Shown in pieces: positions 1-4,722 of a DNA stretch of 6,920 bases; position 1 is the first letter of the stretch; each line of letters starts with the position of its first letter. The translations under genes and the position numbers were made by a program. The notes under the pieces are model-generated. The model searched no databases. It worked only from the letters and a program-made list of their open reading frames with translations, and was not told the DNA's origin. The stretch covers positions 1 through 6,920 of the forward strand of contig JACOUJ010000396.1 of NCBI GenBank assembly GCA_016177865.1, written 5' to 3'. Source of the DNA: Candidatus Rokuibacteriota bacterium (lineage in GTDB: Bacteria; Methylomirabilota; Methylomirabilia; Rokubacteriales; JACOUJ01).

Positions 1-54
1 CGGCTTCGCCTCTCCACGCGCGGCAGGGGCCTCCGCGCCCTCGTCGAAACCTGA
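1..54 (+). CDS. 3' end of an unidentified plus-strand gene (partial)
   Basis: The first plus-strand frame reads 17 sense codons and then TGA at 52-54. It ends in the residues STRGRGLRALVET. Of the three plus-strand frames here it has the strongest GC bias at third codon positions (15 of 17 by my count), as expected for a coding frame in GC-rich DNA. A strong plus-strand terminator follows 22 bases after the stop, which supports a plus-strand gene ending here. Too little is visible to recognise a family. The other two frames stay open a little longer (to TAA at 72-74, and through the terminator), so the frame choice is probable rather than certain. Confidence 0.4.
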   Translation, partial: RLRLSTRGRGLRALVET

Positions 55-76
55 GAAGCCCCTCTCTGAACTAAAG

Positions 77-119
77 CCCCTCGGCAAATCGCGGGTTTGC
101 CGAGGGGTTTTTCTTTCTT
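77..119 (+). terminator. Rho-independent terminator, plus strand (weakly bidirectional)
   Basis: A perfect 12-bp inverted repeat (77-88 CCCCTCGGCAAA pairing with 96-107) closes a 7-nt loop and is followed by TTTTTCTTTCTT at 108-119. The run AAAG before the stem can pair with the first T residues and lengthen it. The T-rich tail points to termination of the plus-strand gene that enters at the left edge. On the minus strand the same hairpin is followed only by CTTTAG, so it may also act, less efficiently, as the end of the minus-strand operon whose last stop codon is at 235. Confidence 0.88.
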
Positions 120-234
120 GACCAGCCATCTGAGGCGCCTCCCTTGGCCCGTCACTTGCGTATACTCCTGGCAGGGTTATCTGACTTGGCGAGACTGCAG
201 GTCCTCCCCGCGCGAAGGGCTTCTTTATGACAGG

Positions 235-978
235 TTAAAGCAGGGAGAGGAGCTCGGGCAGGGCGCCGACCTGGTAGTCTGGCTGAGGAATTCCTCCGGG
301 GAGCGGCTCGGCCCCCGGGTTGACCCACGCGACATCCATCCCCACTCGTTTGGCCCCGAGGACATCAATCTCCGGCCGATCTCCCACGAAGAGGGCGTCC
401 GCTGGATCGAGGCTCAGACGGTTCAGGGCCTCATGGAAAATGATCGGACTGGGCTTCCGCCATCCCACCCGATCGGAGATCACCACCGCTTCGAAGAACG
501 ACAAGAGCCCCGCCCGCTCCAGGACCCTGTGCGCCGTCGGGGTGTAGTCGAAGTTGGACACCACCGCAAGACGATAGCGCCCTTTGAGCGTCCGGACGAG
601 GGAGAGATGCTCGGGAGGGAGGAGAGCGGCTTCGGACAAATGCTGCGCGTGCACCGACAGCATCCGATCCACGAGATCGCGGGGGACCTCGGCAGGGTTG
701 ACCTCCAATCTCTCAAACAGGATCGCCATGCGCTCGGAGGCCGACACCTCGCGGTGATCAAGGCTGCGGCGGCGCTCGGCCTCCTGCCAACTGGCGACGA
801 GGGCGTGGTAGAAGTCCTCCAGAGAGACGTGGGGATAGCGCTCGTGAAGCACGGGGTGGAGATAGCCGGCCGTGGTGTGGACCATTTGGCCGTTGATTTG
901 AAGGACGGGGAGCCGCTCTCGGTTGAACAGAACAAGGGTATCGAACAGGTCAAAGAGGACTGCCCGGTAAGCCGGCAC
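235..978 (-). CDS. HAD-superfamily hydrolase (haloacid dehalogenase-like, subfamily I)
   Basis: This is a 247-residue soluble protein with all four HAD motifs. Motif I is VLFDLFDTL with nucleophile Asp10. Motif II is VVSNFD with Ser141. Motif III is GWRKPSP with Lys175. Motif IV is VGDRPEID with Asp200 and Asp205. A helical cap of about 110 residues lies between motifs I and II, the subfamily I layout. The residue two after the nucleophile, normally an acid/base Asp in HAD phosphatases, is Phe12. This FDLFDTL variant also occurs in other HAD proteins, and a non-Asp residue at +2 is known in L-2-haloacid dehalogenases (Tyr) and phosphonatases (Ala). Phosphatase activity therefore cannot be assumed. 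The GTG start is placed directly before motif I and overlaps the TAG stop of the upstream methyltransferase gene by one base (TAGTG), which implies translational coupling. The substrate is unknown. It is the last gene of the operon. Confidence 0.92.
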   Translation of the reverse strand: MPAYRAVLFDLFDTLVLFNRERLPVLQINGQMVHTTAGYLHPVLHERYPHVSLEDFYHALVASWQEAERRRSLDHREVSASERMAILFERLEVNPAEVPRDLVDRMLSVHAQHLSEAALLPPEHLSLVRTLKGRYRLAVVSNFDYTPTAHRVLERAGLLSFFEAVVISDRVGWRKPSPIIFHEALNRLSLDPADALFVGDRPEIDVLGAKRVGMDVAWVNPGAEPLPGGIPQPDYQVGALPELLSLL

Positions 979-1976
979 TAGACGGCGCTCCGGACCTCAT
1001 TGACCGCCACCTGCATCGATCGGAGCTTGCCCACGGCCTCCTCCACGGTGCGGGTCTTGAGCCCGCAGTCCGGGTCCACCCAGACCTGCTCCTTTGGCAA
1101 AACGCCGACCCCTCTCATGATCCGATCTTTCACCTCGGCAGGAGTCTCCACTCTGTACGAGTGGACATCCAAGACGCCGAGGGAGAGGTCCTTCGTGAAC
1201 GGATCCTTCTCGAAGATCTTGAGGAGATCCAGTCCGCTGTTCGAGATGGCGAGGTCCAAATTGTCAACTGGGAGCGCGAGCATGTCCGGATAGATGGTCT
1301 CGAACGCGCCGTAGCACGCGTGAATGATGAAATAGGCCGGAAGCCCGTCGGTCACGATGTGCATGGCCTCGATCGCAAAGGGCAGCTCCTCCGGGCGAAC
1401 CGACAGGGCCGGCTCATCCACCTGGATCACCCGGGTCCCCGCCTCCACCAGTGTCTCCACTTCCTTTCGAATCTCCCGGGCGAGGGCGAGGCAGGCGGCG
1501 TGGCGACTCGGGTACGCCTCGTTGAACGACCAGTCCATGATCGTATACGGGCCCGTCAGCATCCCCTTTACCGGTTTCGAGGTCTGGCTCTGAGTCCATC
1601 GCCACCAGTCCACGGTCATGGGGCCGGGCCAACGCACCTCCCCGACAATGACCGGCTTGTGGTAATAGCGATTTCCGTAAGACCGGACAAGTCCGCCGAC
1701 TTCCATCCCTTCGAGAAGCTCCGCGAAGTAGGCCACCATGTCGCCCCGATACTGCTCGCCGTCCACGACGAGGTCCAGCTCCACCTCCTCCTGCGTCCGA
1801 ATCCAGAACTCCGTGGCCTGCTTCTCCAGCCGCTCCAGCTCGCTGCGGGTCATCTGATTCCGGGCGAACTTGGCCCGGGCCTCAGTGAGATACGGAGGCT
1901 TGGGAAAGCTCCCGACCGTGGAGGTGGGGAGCAGTGGGAGGTCCAGCCCCAAGGAGCGAAGCTTCGCGTGGTTCAT
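978..1976 (-). CDS. MetE-like methyltransferase, catalytic barrel (cobalamin-independent methionine synthase C-terminal domain family)
   Basis: A 332-residue protein matching the C-terminal half of MetE, the zinc enzyme that methylates homocysteine to methionine. Visible landmarks are TVGSFPKP (20-27; Val21-Gly22-Ser23 match the homocysteine-binding loop), DGEQYRGDMVAYF (72-84, Glu74 matching the homocysteine-binding Glu), KGMLTGPYT (137-145), IQVDEPAL (184-191, Asp187), the zinc motif HAC (His219, Cys221), LDVHS (His272, the MetE proton donor) and DPDCGLKTR (Cys304, third zinc ligand). His219, Cys221, His272 and Cys304 have exactly the spacing I recall for E. coli MetE. The fourth zinc ligand, a Glu in MetE, falls on Ala243. 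Of the folate-site residues, Trp149 is kept but others differ. The protein lacks the MetE N-terminal half, although a degenerate paralogue is encoded 12 nt upstream. The ATG start has GGAGGA 4 nt before it. Methionine synthesis is likely; the methyl donor (methyl-folate or a corrinoid protein) is open. A thiol methyltransferase or CoM-type lyase of the same fold is an alternative. Confidence 0.9.
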   Translation of the reverse strand: MNHAKLRSLGLDLPLLPTSTVGSFPKPPYLTEARAKFARNQMTRSELERLEKQATEFWIRTQEEVELDLVVDGEQYRGDMVAYFAELLEGMEVGGLVRSYGNRYYHKPVIVGEVRWPGPMTVDWWRWTQSQTSKPVKGMLTGPYTIMDWSFNEAYPSRHAACLALAREIRKEVETLVEAGTRVIQVDEPALSVRPEELPFAIEAMHIVTDGLPAYFIIHACYGAFETIYPDMLALPVDNLDLAISNSGLDLLKIFEKDPFTKDLSLGVLDVHSYRVETPAEVKDRIMRGVGVLPKEQVWVDPDCGLKTRTVEEAVGKLRSMQVAVNEVRSAV

Positions 1977-1988
1977 TCCGTCCTCCGA

Positions 1989-2969
1989 TTATACCCGAGT
2001 AATGTAGGCGTCGCGCAGGGCCTTGAGATTTTGGAGCTTGGCTTGGGCCCGATCCCTGGGCAAAAACTCGAGCCCGCACGACGGACCCAGATGGACGATT
2101 CCGCCGATCCTGGACAGCACCATATCGAGGATCGGGAAGATCTGATCTTTCGTCTCCAGCTTCGTGTTTCGGGCATCCACAAGGCCGAGGCACAGCCCTC
2201 GGGTTGTCCCCCGTTCCTGAATGAGACGGGGAAGCTTCGGGCTATAGGTGAAATCGAGCCCGAGGAAGTCCACCGGAAAGGTCTGAAGCTCTTGATAGAG
2301 TGGAGCCACGTCCCCAAAAAAGGTGGACAGGATCAGTTGGGCGACTTGTTTCACCTGGGCCAACCTTCCTACCGCCTCCCGGACCAACTCCACGTCCTCG
2401 GGGTGCGAGAGGACGGCGGGCTCGTCCACCTGAATCCACCGTGCCCCGGCGCGGGCCAGATCTTCCACTTCGAGGGCCAGAACCTCAGCGTAGGCCAGGG
2501 TCATCTCCCGAACTGTCCGATATCCCCCCTTGAGGATGGAGCCACGGGCGAGGGTGTATGGTCCGGTCAGCACAGGTTTGACCGGCTTGAGGGCGACGGA
2601 GCGGGCAAACTCGAACTCCGGAAGGAGGATCGGAGCCCGACGCCTCAACGGGCCGATGATGACGGGCTGGCGGAAGTAGACGTTGGTGTCGAAGTAGCGA
2701 AGGAGGCCGTTGATCTCGACCCCCTCGAATCGGCGGGCGAAATGGGAATAGGGGTCGTACCATCGGATCTGGCCATCCGTGACCACGTCCAACCCGCACG
2801 CCGCCTGCTCCCGGATGGCTTGGGCGATCACCTCGTCCTCTACGCGACGGAAATCACTCTCGTCAATCTCTCCTCTTTCGAATTGGGCATAGGCCCGTCG
2901 GTGCCGCTGCAACTCGGGGGCGTCACCGATGCGAGGGTAACTCCCGTGATTCGTGAGCAAGATCTCCAC
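1989..2969 (-). CDS. Degenerate MetE-like barrel protein, probable partner of the adjacent MetE-like enzyme
   Basis: A 326-residue MetE/UROD-type barrel, paralogous to the next gene in the operon. Shared landmarks are NHGSYPR (7-13), DGQIRWYDPY (65-74), KPVLTGPYT (131-139), IQVDEPA (179-185) and GPSCGLEFLPRDR (295-307). Most catalytic positions are changed. The zinc motif His-x-Cys is Ser215-Thr-Phe217, the homocysteine-binding Glu is Gln67, and the proton-donor His is Arg267. Asp182 and Cys298 remain. It therefore probably has no zinc-dependent methyltransferase activity of its own. In full-length MetE the N-terminal half is likewise a barrel without the zinc site, so this protein may play that part as a separate subunit; this is inference. 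An upstream in-frame ATG at 3164 would make it 391 residues, but it would lie deep inside the upstream gene. The GTG at 2969, preceded by a very strong ribosome binding site and directly followed by family sequence, is the better start. Confidence 0.85.
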   Translation of the reverse strand: MEILLTNHGSYPRIGDAPELQRHRRAYAQFERGEIDESDFRRVEDEVIAQAIREQAACGLDVVTDGQIRWYDPYSHFARRFEGVEINGLLRYFDTNVYFRQPVIIGPLRRRAPILLPEFEFARSVALKPVKPVLTGPYTLARGSILKGGYRTVREMTLAYAEVLALEVEDLARAGARWIQVDEPAVLSHPEDVELVREAVGRLAQVKQVAQLILSTFFGDVAPLYQELQTFPVDFLGLDFTYSPKLPRLIQERGTTRGLCLGLVDARNTKLETKDQIFPILDMVLSRIGGIVHLGPSCGLEFLPRDRAQAKLQNLKALRDAYITRV

Positions 2970-2973
2970 GCGC

Positions 2974-2982
2974 ACCTCCTCC
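2974..2982 (-). promoter_or_regulatory. Strong Shine-Dalgarno deciding the GTG start of the degenerate MetE-like gene
   Basis: The minus strand reads GGAGGAGGT, 4 nt before GTG at 2969-2967, in the 16-nt gap after the TAA of the DUF2203 gene (2988-2986). The near-perfect match to the anti-SD supports GTG at 2969 over the in-frame upstream starts, which lie inside the DUF2203 gene. Confidence 0.85.
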
Positions 2983-2985
2983 TCG

Positions 2986-3405
2986 TTATCTCTCCGGCAG
3001 GCGTTTCCGACCGGCAAAACCCTCGTCAAGCCCGTGCCAGAATCGGATGTGTTTCTCTCCGAATCGCCAGCAGAGATTGACTTCTTCGTCTCCCAGAAGA
3101 TACGGGAAATCCACGAGGCCCTGTCCGAGGTCTTTCGGAATGACCCCCATCGCCTGGATCTCATTGATCCCCGCCCGGAGCTCCGTAGTCAACCCCTCCA
3201 AACGACCCTTGAGGTCTCCGAGCTCAGCGACGTTGATGCGCCGACCCCCGTCAAACATGATCTTCCGCTGCTCTTCCTGGAAGAGGCCGCGGACCCGCCC
3301 GGCTTCGCTGTGGAGACCCATGAGACGACCCATCATCCCTTCCAGCTTCGGGATCAACGTCTCGGCCTCGTTGACGCTGAAGAACTTCTTCTCTTCTTCG
3401 TTCAC
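2986..3405 (-). CDS. DUF2203 family protein
   Basis: A 139-residue, charged, soluble protein without signal peptide or membrane segment. It shows the conserved blocks I associate with DUF2203: an N-terminal FFSVNEAETLIPKL (8-21), a central region rich in Glu, Arg and Leu that is probably helical or coiled-coil (about 22-85), then KDLGQGLVDFPY (91-102), LCWRFGE (111-117) and FWHGLDEGFAGR (122-133). The invariant Asp, Trp, His and Cys in the C-terminal blocks could form a ligand or metal site, but no function is established to my knowledge. The start is GTG at 3405, just before the first family block; no convincing Shine-Dalgarno precedes it. It is the first gene of a four-gene operon with two MetE-like proteins and a HAD hydrolase, so a role linked to that pathway is possible but unproven. 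Confidence 0.9.
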   Translation of the reverse strand: MNEEEKKFFSVNEAETLIPKLEGMMGRLMGLHSEAGRVRGLFQEEQRKIMFDGGRRINVAELGDLKGRLEGLTTELRAGINEIQAMGVIPKDLGQGLVDFPYLLGDEEVNLCWRFGEKHIRFWHGLDEGFAGRKRLPER

Positions 3406-3427
3406 GTTGTTGCTCAGAGTGCATCTA

Positions 3428-3455
3428 CAAATAGGTCGACCAGACAGGTTACCAA
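3428..3455 (-). promoter_or_regulatory. Possible weak promoter of the DUF2203/MetE-like operon
   Basis: In the 75-base gap before the operon, the minus strand offers TTGGTA (3455-3450), a 16-nt spacer and TATTTG (3433-3428), a partial match to sigma-70 boxes. A promoter is expected here because a terminator lies upstream at 3624-3657 and the four genes downstream are tightly packed. The exact boxes are a guess; TTGTTG just upstream is an alternative -35. Confidence 0.2.
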
Positions 3456-3480
3456 CAACGATACTCTCATGCGTGATCGT

Positions 3481-3612
3481 TTAGTGGGAAGGGGGTGGGG
3501 CGACAAAAACCACCATCACGAGGACGTCACGGCCGTCATTGATGACGCCGTGCTCGACCCCGGCAGGGGCGAGGACCGCCTCGCCCGGATCGAGGCTTCG
3601 TTCCCCATCGTT
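3481..3612 (-). pseudogene. Cupin gene remnant (C-terminal half only)
   Basis: The minus-strand frame ending in TAA at 3483-3481 encodes a stretch typical of the second half of a small cupin barrel: GERSLDPGEAVLAPAGVEHG, then an Asn (VIND), then a hydrophobic strand and a VAPPP tail. The pattern PG-(x)5-PAG-x-x-H-G-x-x-N is the cupin motif 2, with the metal-binding His present. The first cupin motif, with the G-(x)5-H-x-H part and about 50-60 residues of N-terminal barrel, is absent. Upstream the frame stays open to a GTG at 3672, but that part only translates the korB terminator hairpin and does not resemble a cupin. The one well-placed Shine-Dalgarno and ATG (ATG 3608-3606) lie in another frame. 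This best fits a gene truncated by deletion. A short functional protein of about 43 residues or more is less likely. Confidence 0.6.
3516..3608 (-). other. SD-preceded 30-codon open frame overlapping the cupin remnant
   Basis: AGGAGG (3621-3616 on the minus strand) lies 7 nt before ATG at 3608, an ideal initiation signal, yet the frame it opens encodes only 30 residues, rich in Ser, Arg and Ala, before TGA at 3518-3516. The ATG frame is shifted relative to the cupin-like frame beneath it. The peptide has no recognisable feature, and a relic start site of the broken cupin gene is the simplest reading. A genuine small protein cannot be excluded. Confidence 0.3.
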
Positions 3613-3623
3613 TGTCCTCCTGT

Positions 3624-3657
3624 AAAAAACTTGCCGGTCCCGCTCGGGACCGGCAAG
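3624..3657 (-). terminator. Rho-independent terminator after korB
   Basis: Positions 3630-3641 and 3646-3657 form a perfect 12-bp GC-rich stem (CTTGCCGGTCCC with its complement) around a 4-nt loop. On the minus strand the stem is followed at once by TTTTTT (3629-3624). It begins about 37 bases after the korB stop codon and has no T run on the plus-strand side, so it terminates the minus-strand CBS-korA-korB transcript and isolates the next operon. Confidence 0.93.
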
Positions 3658-3693
3658 TGAAACGGCACCCACCCAAAGCTATCTAGCAGCCTG

Positions 3694-4722
3694 CTACGGG
3701 ATCCGCCACGTGTCGCCCGAAGTCAAGAGCTCCGCGACATCTCCCACCCCCCGGTCCGCAACGGCCTTTTTTTCTTGATCGATCAGCACCTCCTCGTACA
3801 CCGGCGCCTCGACGTTCAGCAGCACGCCAACCGGAATCGGAAACTCCGGGTCCGAGGTCAAGAGGGCCAGGGCCTGGGCGGCCCAAGGGTCAGTCTCGTC
3901 ATACACCCAGAGCGCGCCCTCGGCCACGTCCTTCACCCGCACGACCTTCGGCTTCGAGCCTTCCAGGACCAATCCTCGACGGTCGTCTATCGGGCCGAAG
4001 AGTAGCGGCTTGCCGTGCTGCACCCGAAGCTCATGCATCACCTTTAACTCTCGATCGTAGACCGCGTTCCACGCGAGGTCATTATAGACGTTGCAGTTCT
4101 GAAGGATCTCCACGAAGGCCGCCCCCTTGTGATGGGCAGCCCGCTTGACGATCTCTTCCATGTGGGCCACGTTCCGGTCCACGGTCCGGGCGACAAAGGT
4201 GGCCCCGACTCCCAGGGCAAACGTCAGCGGATTCACCGGCCGGTCCGCGGAGCCAAACGGGGTCGACTTCGTCATCTTGCCAAACTCGGTCGTGGGTGAA
4301 TACTGCCCCTTGGTGAGGCCGTAGACTTTGTTGTTGAAGAGAAGGATCGTGACGTTCACATTGCGCCGCAGGACGTGGATCAGATGGTTTCCGCCGATCG
4401 AGAGCCCGTCGCCATCGCCGGTGACCACGAAGACCTTCAGGTCCGGCCGCGCCAGTCGAAGCCCCGTGGCGATCGCCGGGGCCCGCCCATGGATCGTATG
4501 GAACCCGTAGGTGTTCATGTAGTACGGGAACCGGCTGGAGCAGCCAATTCCAGAGATAAAGACGATGTCCTCGCGCGGGATGCCGAGGTCCGGCATCGAT
4601 TTCTGGATCGCGCTCAGGATGGCGTAGTCGCCGCACCCGGGGCACCACCGAACATCCTGGTCGGACTCAAAATCCTTTTTGGTGTACCGCGGGGGTTCCT
4701 TGACTCCCGTCGCCTCGCTCAT
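3694..4722 (-). CDS. korB: 2-oxoacid:ferredoxin oxidoreductase, beta subunit
   Basis: A 342-residue thiamine-diphosphate-binding beta subunit of the KorB type. With the alpha subunit it oxidatively decarboxylates a 2-oxoacid (most likely 2-oxoglutarate) with CoA and passes electrons to ferredoxin, or runs in reverse for carbon fixation. The 4Fe-4S ligands are visible as WCPGCG (Cys27, Cys30), GIGCSSR (Cys61) and QNCNVYND (Cys210). The TPP/Mg site is GDGDGLSIGGNH (102-113) with LFNNKVYGLTKGQ (128-140). Length is normal for the family. ATG at 4722 overlaps the korA stop by 4 nt (ATGA), and AAGGAG sits 5 nt upstream within the end of korA, so the two subunits are translationally coupled. No separate ferredoxin-like delta subunit is encoded here, so an external ferredoxin must accept the electrons. 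Substrate choice between 2-oxoglutarate and other 2-oxoacids cannot be fixed by eye. Confidence 0.96.
   Translation of the reverse strand: MSEATGVKEPPRYTKKDFESDQDVRWCPGCGDYAILSAIQKSMPDLGIPREDIVFISGIGCSSRFPYYMNTYGFHTIHGRAPAIATGLRLARPDLKVFVVTGDGDGLSIGGNHLIHVLRRNVNVTILLFNNKVYGLTKGQYSPTTEFGKMTKSTPFGSADRPVNPLTFALGVGATFVARTVDRNVAHMEEIVKRAAHHKGAAFVEILQNCNVYNDLAWNAVYDRELKVMHELRVQHGKPLLFGPIDDRRGLVLEGSKPKVVRVKDVAEGALWVYDETDPWAAQALALLTSDPEFPIPVGVLLNVEAPVYEEVLIDQEKKAVADRGVGDVAELLTSGDTWRIP

Noticed and set aside
144..166. TTGGCC and TATACT boxes on the plus strand as a promoter after the left terminator
   Set aside because: The spacing is only 11 nt, no suitable -35 lies 16-18 nt upstream of TATACT, and a plus-strand transcript from here would run antisense to the HAD gene with no gene to express.
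97..981. A 294-codon plus-strand open frame antisense to the HAD gene
   Set aside because: It begins inside the plus-strand terminator, mirrors the HAD gene throughout, and its translation resembles no family. The minus-strand frame has all four HAD motifs.
1161..3080. A 639-codon plus-strand open frame running antisense across both MetE-like genes
   Set aside because: It is the shadow of two clearly homologous minus-strand genes in GC-rich DNA. Its translation shows no recognisable domain and has a Gly, Leu, Arg, His-rich composition typical of such artefacts.
2970..3164. A longer N-terminus for the degenerate MetE-like protein (ATG at 3164)
   Set aside because: The extra 65 residues lie inside the DUF2203 coding region and look like out-of-frame sequence. 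A near-perfect SD precedes GTG at 2969, where family similarity begins.
2953..3660. A 235-codon plus-strand open frame across the DUF2203 gene and the cupin remnant
   Set aside because: The minus strand carries conserved DUF2203 blocks and a strong SD for the next gene. The plus-strand frame starts in the middle of the degenerate MetE-like gene and runs into the korB terminator hairpin.
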